Source: Lachnospiraceae bacterium
GTDB lineage: Bacteria; Bacillota; Clostridia; Lachnospirales; Lachnospiraceae
Assembly (NCBI GenBank): GCA_022793195.1
Contig: JAAWCJ010000018.1
Span: forward strand, 1-64,000
Length of the DNA: 64,000 bases
Direction of reading: 5' to 3'
The stretch's first letter is position 1; every line of letters starts with the position of its first letter. Position numbers and translations under genes: made by a program. Shown piece after piece: positions 52,145 to 60,737 of this stretch. The notes under the pieces were generated by a model, which was given only the letters and a program-made list of their open reading frames with translations, was not told the DNA's origin and ran no database searches.

Positions 52145-53302
52145 ATGACTAAAATAGATATATTTTCCGGTTTTTTAGGGGCAGGAAAGACGACACTGAT
52201 CAAGAAGCTGATTAAAGAGGCGTTTCAGGGGGAAAAGCTGGTACTGATTGAAAATGAATTCGGGGAGATTGCCATTGACGGCGGTTTTCTACAGGATGCC
52301 GGGATTGAAATCACAGAGATGGATTCCGGCTGTATTTGCTGTAGCCTGGTGGGAGATTTTGGAGAAGCCTTAAAGAGAGTGCTTTCACAGTTTCATCCGG
52401 ATCGAATTCTCATTGAGCCTTCCGGTGTCGGAAAACTGAGCGACGTCATCCGGGCTGTCCGGAATCTCCATATGGAAGAAGTTTCCTTAAACAGTTTTAC
52501 TACGGTGGCTGATGCCAATAAATGCAAGATGTATATGAAAAATTTTGGAGAATTTTATGACGATCAGGTGGAACATGCAGGCGCCATTATTTTGAGCCGG
52601 ACAGATGGTATTTCTGAGAAAAAACTGGAGGAGTGTGTCGAACTGCTGAGGGGGCACAATGAGGCGGCGGCTATTATTACAACTCCCTGGGATAAGCTTT
52701 CCGGGGCACAGATCCTGGAAGCCATGGAGCACAGGAATACACTGGAGCAGGAGCTTCGCGCCCTGGAAGCAGAAGAACATGGCCATCATCACCATGACGG
52801 AGACTGTGGCTGCCACCATGGAGAGGAACACGGCCACCACCATGAGGACTGTGGCTGCCATCATGGAGAGGAACACGGCCACCACCATGAGGACTGCGGC
52901 TGTCACCATGGAGAGGAGCACGGCCACCACCATGAGGACTGCGGCTGTCACCACGGAGAGGAGCACGGCCACCATCACGAGGATTGCGGTTGCCACCATG
53001 GGGAAGAGCATGGTCATCACCATGCCGATGAGATATTTACCAGCTGGGGAGTAGAGACAGCCCGGAAGTTCAGGGAGGAAGAGTTGGAGAGTGTCCTTGC
53101 CTCTCTTTCTGACAGTGAGACTTATGGAATGGTTCTCCGGGCGAAAGGAATTGTAGAGGGGGTGGATGGAGAATTCCTCCACTTTGATTATGTGCCGGAA
53201 GAAAAAAGTGTGCGCACAGGTTCGTCTGTTGTTATGGGAAGGCTCTGTGTGATCGGTTCCCATCTCAAGGAGGAAGCGTTAAAAAAGCTGTTTGCCGTAT
53301 AG
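52145..53302 (+). CDS. CobW/P47K (COG0523) GTPase with His/Cys-rich metal-binding repeats
   Basis: Metallochaperone GTPase, 385 aa. Walker A 'SGFLGAGKTTLIKKL', conserved C63-I-C65-C66 ('SGCICCSLVGD'), 'IEPSGVGKL' and the C-terminal CobW domain. Between residues about 210 and 294 it carries five 15-17-residue units of type HGHHHEDCGCHHGEE. ATG 52145 has AAAGGAAG upstream; an in-frame start at 51998 would add a non-family N-terminus. It may store or deliver Zn or another metal. A second CobW-like gene follows 22 nt later. Confidence 0.92.
   Translation: MTKIDIFSGFLGAGKTTLIKKLIKEAFQGEKLVLIENEFGEIAIDGGFLQDAGIEITEMDSGCICCSLVGDFGEALKRVLSQFHPDRILIEPSGVGKLSDVIRAVRNLHMEEVSLNSFTTVADANKCKMYMKNFGEFYDDQVEHAGAIILSRTDGISEKKLEECVELLRGHNEAAAIITTPWDKLSGAQILEAMEHRNTLEQELRALEAEEHGHHHHDGDCGCHHGEEHGHHHEDCGCHHGEEHGHHHEDCGCHHGEEHGHHHEDCGCHHGEEHGHHHEDCGCHHGEEHGHHHADEIFTSWGVETARKFREEELESVLASLSDSETYGMVLRAKGIVEGVDGEFLHFDYVPEEKSVRTGSSVVMGRLCVIGSHLKEEALKKLFAV
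52778..53023 (+). repeat. Tandem 45-bp repeats encoding HGHHHEDCGCHHGEE
   Basis: One 51-bp unit followed by four 45-bp units; the DNA copies differ at synonymous positions (for example tgtggc/tgcggc), so amino-acid selection rather than recent slippage preserves them. Confidence 0.9.
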
Positions 53303-53324
53303 GACATGCGTGAGGAGGCTGCAG

Positions 53325-54269
53325 ATGGAAGAATTGCCTGTTTATTTGTTTACCGGGTTTCTGGAATCGGGAAAAACCAGGTTTATCCAGGAGACTCTGG
53401 GGGAAAAAAGGTTCAATGACGGGGAGAGGACCCTTCTTCTTCTGTGTGAGGAAGGGGAAAATGAGTATGATACGGAACTTCCCTGTATGAAAAATGTTTT
53501 TATAGAAACCATAGGGCATGAATCAGATTTGACGCCCAGGGTGCTTGATTATCTGGAAAACAAGCACAGGGCAGAGCGGGTAATGGTGGAATACAATGGG
53601 ATGTGGCAGCTTAGTTCCCTTTATGACAATATGCCTGCCGCATGGGCCGTCTACCAGGAGTTCTTTTTTGCGGATGCCTCCACATTTTTAAATTATAATG
53701 CAAATATGAGGGGGCTTGTGGTGGATAAACTGTCCTCCTGTGAGCTGGCGGTATTTAACCGGTTCCAGAAAGATATGGATAAAATGGAGTTTCACAAGGT
53801 GGTACGCGGGGTAAGCCGCCGGACGGCCATTATCTATGAGTCACCGGAAGGGGTTGTGGAATATGACGATATCGAGGATCCGCTTCCTTACGATATCGAT
53901 GCCCCGGTGATTGCGTTGAAGGATGAGGACTATGCTTTGTGGTATCGGGATGTGTCGGAAGAGCCGAAAAAATACAACGGGAAAATTGTGGAATGTAAAG
54001 GGATGGCAGTGGTAAATCCCCGGTTTAAGCCCGGGACATTTGCTTTCGGGCGCCAGGTGATGACTTGTTGCGTGGAAGACATCCAGTTTGCAAGTTTTTT
54101 GGCCCAGTGCGGGCCGGAAGATACGCCGGAGAGTAAAGCGTGGTACAGACTTAAGTTCCAGATGGATTTTAAGTTCCACAGGCTGTATGGCCGGAAAGGG
54201 CCGGTGCTTACGGTTCTATCCATGGAACAGACAGAGCCACCTGAGGAGGCGGTGGCAACTTTTTACTGA
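53325..54269 (+). CDS. CobW-like N-terminal domain fused to a YcgQ-type C-terminal domain
   Basis: 314 aa. N-terminal P-loop 'FTGFLESGKTRFIQ' (residues 8-21) of CobW type but without the CxCC motif. Residues about 215-310 ('IVECKGMAVVNPRFKPGTFAFGRQVMTCCVEDIQFASFL') resemble the soluble end of TIGR03943/YcgQ proteins, which occur with Zn-related permeases. Ribosome site TGAGGAGG precedes ATG 53325. It follows the His-rich CobW gene. The assignment of the C-terminus is by resemblance only. Confidence 0.6.
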   Translation: MEELPVYLFTGFLESGKTRFIQETLGEKRFNDGERTLLLLCEEGENEYDTELPCMKNVFIETIGHESDLTPRVLDYLENKHRAERVMVEYNGMWQLSSLYDNMPAAWAVYQEFFFADASTFLNYNANMRGLVVDKLSSCELAVFNRFQKDMDKMEFHKVVRGVSRRTAIIYESPEGVVEYDDIEDPLPYDIDAPVIALKDEDYALWYRDVSEEPKKYNGKIVECKGMAVVNPRFKPGTFAFGRQVMTCCVEDIQFASFLAQCGPEDTPESKAWYRLKFQMDFKFHRLYGRKGPVLTVLSMEQTEPPEEAVATFY

Positions 54270-54306
54270 TTTCATTTTAGCGCTTTTGGCTTAAGGGGGA
54301 GAAAAC

Positions 54307-55122
54307 GTGCTGGCAAAGATTCTGGTTGACAACCGGTCAAAGAATGAGTTGGCCTGCGAATGGGGCCTGGCTGTCTATATAGAACATGAGGGACATAAGC
54401 TTTTGCTGGACACAGGGACCACAGGTGTTTTTGTGAAAAATGCAGAGTCTATGGGGGTTCGTCTGGAAGAGGTGGAATATGGGATTCTTTCTCATGCCCA
54501 CTACGACCATTCTGATGGGATGTCCGCCTTTTTTGAGAAAAACAAGACAGCAAAATTTTATCTGAGAAAAGGCTCAGAGGAAAACTGTTATGGAAAGCGG
54601 TGGATTTTTTATAAATATAACGGTATAGCCAAGGGGCTTCTGGAAAAATACAAAGACAGAATCCTTTACGTGGAGGGGAATTTTACGCTGCTTCCCGGCG
54701 TCAGCCTTTTGCCTCACACAACGCCCGGATTGGAGAAAATCGGAAAGCGGGCCGGACTTTATATAAAAAAGGGCCGGAGATGGTATCCTGATTCTTTTGT
54801 CCATGAGCAGAGCCTTGTCATCGACACGGAGGAGGGCCTTGTGATTTTCAACAGCTGCTCCCATGGCGGGGCGGATAATATCATCAGAGAAGTTTCAGAA
54901 GCTTTTCCGGGGAAGGAGATCTGCGCATTGATCGGCGGCCTGCATCTTTACCGTTCCACGGAGGCAGAGATCCGGGCTTTGGCAGAAGGGATTCGGAAGA
55001 CGGGGATTCGGAAGGTGATTACAGGCCACTGTACGGGGACAGCTGCCTTTGACCTGCTGAAAGCAGAGCTGGGGGATACGGTGGAGGCGTTGTATACCGG
55101 CATGGAATTTAAAATCGGATAA
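54307..55122 (+). CDS. Metallo-beta-lactamase-fold hydrolase (COG1237 type)
   Basis: 271 aa. Metal-binding motif 'SHAHYDHSDG' (HxHxDH) near residue 62 and further ligands ('SCSHGG', 'GGLHLY', 'TGHCTG'). Members of this MBL branch include the enzyme involved in dihydropterin/methanopterin-type chemistry, but most are uncharacterised. Start is GTG 54307 preceded by AAGGGGGA. It follows the two CobW-type genes by 37 nt and may belong to the same unit. Confidence 0.85.
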   Translation: MLAKILVDNRSKNELACEWGLAVYIEHEGHKLLLDTGTTGVFVKNAESMGVRLEEVEYGILSHAHYDHSDGMSAFFEKNKTAKFYLRKGSEENCYGKRWIFYKYNGIAKGLLEKYKDRILYVEGNFTLLPGVSLLPHTTPGLEKIGKRAGLYIKKGRRWYPDSFVHEQSLVIDTEEGLVIFNSCSHGGADNIIREVSEAFPGKEICALIGGLHLYRSTEAEIRALAEGIRKTGIRKVITGHCTGTAAFDLLKAELGDTVEALYTGMEFKIG

Positions 55123-55131
55123 AGTTCGTCC

Positions 55132-55308
55132 TTAAGGATATTCGGAGATACATTCCCGGCAGTCAGGATCCAGGCTACAGGAAAAGTCCAGAACTTCGTC
55201 GGAGCACCTGGTACAGGTGCTTTTAACCAGCCAGAGGGTGTGGGAGGCTGTGCGGCCATCCAGAGGGCAGTGTTGGTTTTCGTAGGTTTCCTGGTATTGT
55301 TCTTTCAT
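55132..55308 (-). CDS. Small Cys-rich protein, 58 aa
   Basis: Minus-strand ORF from ATG 55308 to TAA at 55132, translated by hand: starts MKEQYQETYENQHCPLDGRT and continues with a CTRC pair and a 'CSLDPDCREC' segment, six Cys in all, which suggests a small zinc-ribbon-like fold. AAAGGAT lies about 12 nt upstream. It occupies the 300-nt gap between MBL hydrolase and DegV, convergent with the former. No family recognised; expression is untested. Confidence 0.55.
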   Translation of the reverse strand: MKEQYQETYENQHCPLDGRTASHTLWLVKSTCTRCSDEVLDFSCSLDPDCRECISEYP

Positions 55309-55423
55309 AAATACAGATATCCTTTTTTATTCAGTATACCGCATCAAAAAACGAATGGCAATCATGGAATATCAGAGGAGAAGATTGGGGTTTTAGTTGT
55401 ACTAAGAAAAGAAAGGCATTTTT
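55309..55423. other. Upstream region of degV; no further gene seen
   Basis: Short AT-rich stretch between the Cys-rich ORF and degV. A few TAT-rich segments could be a promoter but none is convincing. Confidence 0.5.
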
Positions 55424-56287
55424 ATGGAGAAAAAAGTAAAAATTATTGCGGACAGTACTTGTGACCTGACGGATGAGCTTTTTCGGAAATATGATGTGGA
55501 CATGATTCCTCTGTGCATTGTCATGGATGAAAAAAGCTATTACGACAGAAAAGAAATTATGCCGGATGAGATTTTTAAATGGGCGGATGAAAATAAAACG
55601 ACTCCGAAGACGGCGGCTATTTCCATGGAGATGGCGGTGGAAACAGTAAAGCCTTATGTGGAAGAAGGGCGGGATGTGGTATTTTTTGGAATATCCGAAG
55701 ATATGAGCACCACCTGTAATGTGATGCGCCTGGCAGCTAAGGAACTGGAAACAGACCGGGTTTTTGTCATTGATTCCAGAAGTCTTTCCACAGGGATTGG
55801 GCTTCAGGTACTTAAGGCGGCTGAAATGGCGGAGGCGGGAAGGACCGCAAAAGAGATTGTCACTGCCATAGAGGGGGCAAGAGACCGGGTACGGGCCAGT
55901 TTTGTGGTGGATACATTGACTTATTTAGCCAGGGGAGGACGGTGTTCTTCCGTCACGGCGCTTTTGGCAAATACCCTGAAGCTAAAGCCGCGGATTGTGG
56001 TAAAAGATGGGAAAATGGGGGTAGATAAAAAGTACAGAGGCGCTTTGGATAAGGTAATTCTTAAGTATACGAAGGATATGGAAGACGAGCTTTTAAATGC
56101 TGAGGCAGCCCGGGTGTTTATTACCCATTCCGGATGTGACAAAGCTGTGGTGGAGCAGGTGAGGGCTTATCTGGAAAGTCTGGGGATTTTTGAGAGGGTC
56201 ATTGAAACCAGGGCCGGAGGAGTGATTTCCAGCCACTGCGGGCCGGGAACTCTTGGTGTTTTGTTTTATGTAAAAGAGGAAGGATAA
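55424..56287 (+). CDS. DegV-family fatty-acid-binding protein
   Basis: 287 aa. Hallmarks: 'IIADSTCDLTDELFRKYDVDMIPL', 'TTPKTAAISM', 'VFVIDSRSLSTGIGLQVL' and 'VDTLTYLARGGRCS', then the second half with 'ARVFITHSGCDKAVVEQV' and 'SHCGPGTLGVLFY'. DegV/FakB proteins bind fatty acids for the FakA kinase. Whether this one is FakB cannot be told. It lies 18 nt upstream of feoB. Confidence 0.93.
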   Translation: MEKKVKIIADSTCDLTDELFRKYDVDMIPLCIVMDEKSYYDRKEIMPDEIFKWADENKTTPKTAAISMEMAVETVKPYVEEGRDVVFFGISEDMSTTCNVMRLAAKELETDRVFVIDSRSLSTGIGLQVLKAAEMAEAGRTAKEIVTAIEGARDRVRASFVVDTLTYLARGGRCSSVTALLANTLKLKPRIVVKDGKMGVDKKYRGALDKVILKYTKDMEDELLNAEAARVFITHSGCDKAVVEQVRAYLESLGIFERVIETRAGGVISSHCGPGTLGVLFYVKEEG

Positions 56288-56305
56288 AAGGGGAGGCAGA
56301 AAGCC

Positions 56306-58669
56306 ATGACAATCAGAGATCTGGAAATCGGGCAGTCGGCTGTGGTGAAAACAGTGGGCGGCTCCGGTTCCCTGAGACAGCATTTCCTGGATATGGGAGT
56401 GATTCCGGGAGCGGAAGTTACCCTTGTGAAGTATGCGCCTATGGGAGATCCTATGGAGCTTCGGATTCACGGGTATGAGCTGACGCTGCGGGTTGCCGAT
56501 GCGAAACAGATTGAGGTGGAGGATGTCAGGGAGGAAGACGGCCAGAGCAGGGCCAAAGCAAGCCCCAAGTCTTCATTTACAAGGATCAGCAGCAGGGAAC
56601 ATCCTGGTTTTGGGGAAGGCGGCCGGTATCACGTGAAGGCAGGGGAAAACCCCCTTTCCAGGGATACCTGCCTTACTTTTGCGCTGGCAGGGAACCAGAA
56701 CTGTGGGAAAACGACGTTATTTAACAGGTTGACCGGCGCAAACCAGCATGTGGGGAATTTCCCCGGTGTGACGGTGGACCGGAAAAGCGGGGCCATCAGA
56801 GGCCATGAGAATACCCTGGTGACAGACTTGCCGGGTATTTATTCTTTGTCCCCTTATAGCAGTGAAGAGATTGTGTCCAGGCGGTTTATCCTGGAGGAAA
56901 AACCCACGGGCATTATTAATATCGTGGATGCCACCAATATTGAGAGGAATTTGTATCTGACCATGCAGCTTTTGGAACTGCAGGTGCCCATGGTGCTGGC
57001 TCTCAATATGATGGATGAGGTAAAAGGAAACGGGGGCGCTGTCCGAATCAATGAGATGGAGGCCATGCTTGGAATCCCGGTGGTGCCCATTTCCGCGGCA
57101 AAGAATGAAGGTACGGAAGAGCTGATTAACCATGCCCTCCATGTGGCCAGGTATCAGGAACGGCCCGGCAGGCTGGATTTTTGCGGCCCGGATGTGCAGG
57201 GAGGGGCGGTACACCGCTGCCTCCACAGTATCAGCCATTTGATAGAAGACCATGCGAAGGCGGTGGGGATTCCGATCCGTTTTGGGGCGACAAAGTTGGT
57301 GGAGGGGGATGAACGGGTGATGGCGGCCCTGAACCTTTCCCGGAATGAACAGGAAACGATCGAACATATCATCTGCCAGATGGAAGAGGAGAGGGGACTT
57401 GACCGGGCGGCGGCCATTGCGGATATGCGGTTTTCTTTTATTGAACGGCTGGTGCAACGGACTGTGGCGAAGCCGAAAGAAAGCAAAGAGCGGGAAAGAA
57501 GCCGCAGGGCCGACAAGTTTCTGACCGGAAAATATACGGCGATCCCAGCCTTTGCTGCCATTATGGGGCTGGTGTTTTTCCTGACATTTAATGTGATCGG
57601 CGCCTGGTTCCAGGAGCTTATGGCCTCCGGTATTGACTGGCTGGCAGAGGTAGCCGACAGGGCGCTCACCTCCTGGAATGTAAATGAGGTGCTCCATTCG
57701 CTGGTCATTGACGGGATTTTCAATGGGGTCGGCAGTGTCTTAAGTTTTCTGCCAATTATTGTCACCCTGTTTTTCTTTCTGTCCCTTCTGGAAGATACGG
57801 GATACATGGCGCGGGTTGCATTTGTGATGGATAAGCTGCTTCGGAAGATTGGACTGTCCGGCAGAAGCATTGTCCCCATGTTGGTGGGATTTGGATGTAC
57901 GGTGCCGGGGGTCATGGCCAGCCGCACCCTGCCGTCGGAACGTGACAGGAAAATGACGATTCTTCTGACGCCGTTTATGAGCTGTACGGCCAAACTTCCT
58001 ATTTATGGCTTTTTTACGGCGGCATTTTTTCCTGAATACAGTGGGTTTATCATGGTGGGGCTGTATTTCCTGGGGATTTTTGTGGGGATTTTTCTGGCGC
58101 TTCTGTTTAAAAACAGTGTGTTCCGGGGAGAGGCAGTGCCTTTTGTCATGGAGCTGCCCAACTACCGTATGCCAGGAGCCAGAAACGTGGCAAGGCTCTT
58201 GTGGGAGAAGGCGAAGGACTTCCTGCAGAGGGCTTTTACGGTGATTTTTGTGGCAACGATTATTATCTGGTTCCTGCAGACCTTCGACATTCGTCTGAAT
58301 GTGGTGGCGGATTCTAAAGACAGTATGTTGGCGGCAGCGGCAGGTGCCATTGCGCCCCTGTTTGCGCCCCTTGGTTTTGGCGATTGGAGAATCTGCACTG
58401 CGCTGATTGCAGGATTTATGGCAAAGGAAAGCGTGGTGTCTACTTTGTCGGTGCTTTTTGGGACTGTGGCAGGCCTGACCGGGGCCATCACTCCGGCAGC
58501 AGCAGGGGCCCTCCTTGTTTTCTGCCTTTTATATACGCCCTGTGTGGCGGCCGTGGCTGCCATCAAGCGGGAGCTGGGCGGAAAATGGGCGGCAGCCGTG
58601 GTTGTGGGGCAGTGTGCCATTGCCTGGATTTGTGCGTTTTTGGTCAGCCTGGTGGCCCGGCTTGCATGA
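56306..58669 (+). CDS. feoB: Ferrous iron transporter FeoB with fused FeoA domain
   Basis: 787 aa. Residues 1-75 are a FeoA (SH3-like) domain ('LEIGQSAVVKTVGGSGSLRQHFLDMGVIPGAEV'), then the FeoB GTPase domain: G1 'GNQNCGKTTLFN', 'DLPGIYSLSPYSSEE' (G3), 'LNMMDE' (G4). A transmembrane half follows with 'MARVAFVMDKLLRKIGLSG' and 'GFGCTVPGVMASRTL'. Takes up Fe2+ under anaerobic conditions. It follows degV by 18 nt. A separate feoA is not seen nearby. Confidence 0.96.
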   Translation: MTIRDLEIGQSAVVKTVGGSGSLRQHFLDMGVIPGAEVTLVKYAPMGDPMELRIHGYELTLRVADAKQIEVEDVREEDGQSRAKASPKSSFTRISSREHPGFGEGGRYHVKAGENPLSRDTCLTFALAGNQNCGKTTLFNRLTGANQHVGNFPGVTVDRKSGAIRGHENTLVTDLPGIYSLSPYSSEEIVSRRFILEEKPTGIINIVDATNIERNLYLTMQLLELQVPMVLALNMMDEVKGNGGAVRINEMEAMLGIPVVPISAAKNEGTEELINHALHVARYQERPGRLDFCGPDVQGGAVHRCLHSISHLIEDHAKAVGIPIRFGATKLVEGDERVMAALNLSRNEQETIEHIICQMEEERGLDRAAAIADMRFSFIERLVQRTVAKPKESKERERSRRADKFLTGKYTAIPAFAAIMGLVFFLTFNVIGAWFQELMASGIDWLAEVADRALTSWNVNEVLHSLVIDGIFNGVGSVLSFLPIIVTLFFFLSLLEDTGYMARVAFVMDKLLRKIGLSGRSIVPMLVGFGCTVPGVMASRTLPSERDRKMTILLTPFMSCTAKLPIYGFFTAAFFPEYSGFIMVGLYFLGIFVGIFLALLFKNSVFRGEAVPFVMELPNYRMPGARNVARLLWEKAKDFLQRAFTVIFVATIIIWFLQTFDIRLNVVADSKDSMLAAAAGAIAPLFAPLGFGDWRICTALIAGFMAKESVVSTLSVLFGTVAGLTGAITPAAAGALLVFCLLYTPCVAAVAAIKRELGGKWAAAVVVGQCAIAWICAFLVSLVARLA

Positions 58670-58690
58670 TCTTTAAAATGCGGTTATAAT
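58662..58690 (+). promoter_or_regulatory. Sigma-A-type promoter for the murE-like gene
   Basis: TTGCAT at 58662-58667 overlaps the feoB stop region; 17-nt spacer; TATAAT at 58685-58690. Leader to the chosen start is about 160 nt and shows no ORF. Confidence 0.82.
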
Positions 58691-58855
58691 AAAGAGGACG
58701 AGGAACAAAATCGTTAAAGAGGTTTCATTCCAGGAAATTATAGAATCAACGGCACATTTAATTATGGAGTTTTCTCAAGAAGGGGGCTTTGACAGTGCCG
58801 CAAATTTTTAAGATTGGCGAATATTGGGCGTACGAGAGGGGATGAGCAGGAGCAG

Positions 58856-60346
58856 ATGGGCAGCGTAAGGAAAACGCGAACGAGGGACGGCATGTCCGGG
58901 CTTTTGGAGCTTTTAGAAAGAGAAGGGCTTCTTTTGGAGGCATCGGAGGGAATCTGTGGCCTTACGCCGACGGCATTTACGACAAATTCCAAAGAGGTGC
59001 CGGAGGGGGCTTTTTTCGTCTGCAAAGGTTTTACCTTTAAAAAAGAATACTTGGAGATGGCGGCCGAAAAGGGGGCGCTCCTCTATATGGCGGAAACGGA
59101 TTATGGGATTTGCCTTCCGCGGATTCTGGTGAATGATATCCGGCGGGCGGCATCTTTGGCTGCCAGATGGTTTTATGACAATCCGGGAGAGGACTTGTTT
59201 GTCACAGGAATCACCGGGACAAAGGGGAAAACGACGACAGCATATATCTTAAAATCAATTTTGGATACAAAAAGGCCGGGAAAAACGGCAATTTTTTCCA
59301 CCATGGAGGTTTATACAGGAAGAGAATCCAGGGTCAGCCATCTGACGACGCCGGAGCCGGCAGAGCTTCAGTCCTATTTCCGGGAAGCGAAGGAAAATGG
59401 TTGTGGCCATGTGGTCATGGAAGTTTCCTCCCAGGCCATGAAACTTTCCCGGGTTTACGGGGAGAGGTTTCCCATCGGTATTTTTCTCAATGTGGACGAA
59501 GACCATATCGGCGGCAGGGAGCATGCCTCTTTGGAGGAATATGTAAACTGCAAAATTGCTTTTCTTTCCCAGTGTGATACTGTCATTGTAAATAAGAATA
59601 CCCGCTTTTTTGAAAAGGTGATGGCCGGATGCGCCGGAAAGAAAGTGCTCCTTTACGGCCACGACGCATCCTGCGACGGTATGATACGAAATATCCGTCA
59701 GGATGTATCAGGCAGCCGTTTTGAACTGGGGTATAAAGGCCAGTGGTACGCTTTTGAGACAAGCCTCGTGGGCCGGTTCAATGTGGAGAACGTGACGGCG
59801 GCCATCCTGGCGGCTTTTGCCATGGGGATTGACGCGGGAACCATCCAGGAGGGAATCCGCTATATCCATATTCCAGGCAGAATGATGTTGATGGAATATA
59901 ATGGAATTCAGATTGTGGTGGATTATGCCCACAATTATTTAAGCTTTCTCAACGTATACCAGGCGGTAAAAGAGACATTTTCCCCTAAGCATATCCATTC
60001 TTTATTTGGAAGCCAGGGAGAGCGCTCTCCTGTACGGCGAAGAGACGTGGGGGTTCTGGCGGAAAAATATGCGGACTATGTTTATCTGACGGCGGATGAC
60101 CCCGGATATGAAAAGGTAGAAGACATTTGCGAGGATATAAAGCGCCATATTACAAAACCCTGCAGGATTATCCCGGACAGGGAGGAGGCCGTCCGCGCGG
60201 CACTTTCGGCGGCAAAGCCCGGTGATGTGGTGATTCTGGCAGGAAAGGGCGCGGAAGTGACGCAGCGGGTCCGCGGGGAGTTCGTCCCCTATATTTCCGA
60301 CGCCAAAGCGGCTCAGAAATGGATGGCGGAGCAGAAAGCGCGGTGA
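58856..60346 (+). CDS. MurE-like UDP-MurNAc-tripeptide ligase, possible L-Lys type
   Basis: About 496 aa ATP-dependent ligase of the Mur family: 'TNSKEVPEGAFFVCKGF', P-loop 'GITGTKGKTTTAYIL', 'EVSSQAMKLSRVYGERFPIGIFLNVDEDHI' (as residues 191-220) and 'GRMMLMEYNGIQIVVDYAHN'. In the selectivity motif meso-DAP enzymes have DNPR; here it reads 'TADDPGYE', closer to L-Lys types, and 'GTKGKT' is also reported in that group. Start uncertain: ATG 58856 (AGGAG 3 nt away) or ATG 58892 (GAGGGA). It is far from a dcw cluster and may be a second MurE paralogue. Confidence 0.88.
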   Translation: MGSVRKTRTRDGMSGLLELLEREGLLLEASEGICGLTPTAFTTNSKEVPEGAFFVCKGFTFKKEYLEMAAEKGALLYMAETDYGICLPRILVNDIRRAASLAARWFYDNPGEDLFVTGITGTKGKTTTAYILKSILDTKRPGKTAIFSTMEVYTGRESRVSHLTTPEPAELQSYFREAKENGCGHVVMEVSSQAMKLSRVYGERFPIGIFLNVDEDHIGGREHASLEEYVNCKIAFLSQCDTVIVNKNTRFFEKVMAGCAGKKVLLYGHDASCDGMIRNIRQDVSGSRFELGYKGQWYAFETSLVGRFNVENVTAAILAAFAMGIDAGTIQEGIRYIHIPGRMMLMEYNGIQIVVDYAHNYLSFLNVYQAVKETFSPKHIHSLFGSQGERSPVRRRDVGVLAEKYADYVYLTADDPGYEKVEDICEDIKRHITKPCRIIPDREEAVRAALSAAKPGDVVILAGKGAEVTQRVRGEFVPYISDAKAAQKWMAEQKAR

Positions 60347-60418
60347 GGGAAGCGAACATATAGCTATATACCGCTTGTACACAAAAGTTTAGTATATATA
60401 TTTTATTAAATAATTAAT

Positions 60419-60669
60419 AAAGGGGCTGTCGCAAAATATTTAGATTATACATGCCCTGCGCCCTGCTTGTCTTTGCGTTTGGCCGATAGGCAGATTTTGC
60501 AGGTTTTGTGAGCATAGCGGCGGCAGCCCCGCTGACCAGCTTTTATGGAAGCGGTGGATGACGGCAATTGGCGGCGCAGCAAAACCAAAAAATCAACGTG
60601 GTCAAACAAAAAAACAAGCAGGGCGCAGAGAATATATCAGAATAGCTTATATTTTGCGATAGCCCCTTT
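60419..60669. mobile_element. MITE-like palindromic element
   Basis: 251 nt with 21-nt terminal inverted repeats AAAGGGGCTGTCGCAAAATAT and ATATTTTGCGATAGCCCCTTT (one mismatch). Inner arms also pair: CTGCGCCCTGCTTGT (60456-60470) with ACAAGCAGGGCGCAG near the right end, so the whole could fold into one long hairpin. It has no transposase and no supported ORF. Ends with GGGGCTGT resemble several IS families. It separates the murE-like gene from the cytidylyltransferase-oxidoreductase gene. Confidence 0.75.
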
Positions 60670-60737
60670 ATATATAATATCTGGAGAGAAAGCCATGGCA
60701 GGCCGGAAAAGGAACATGTCATGGGAAAGGAAATGTC

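Noticed and set aside
52778-53023. CRISPR-like array
   Set aside because: The regular 45-bp repeats are coding, in frame and have no spacers; they encode a metal-binding peptide.
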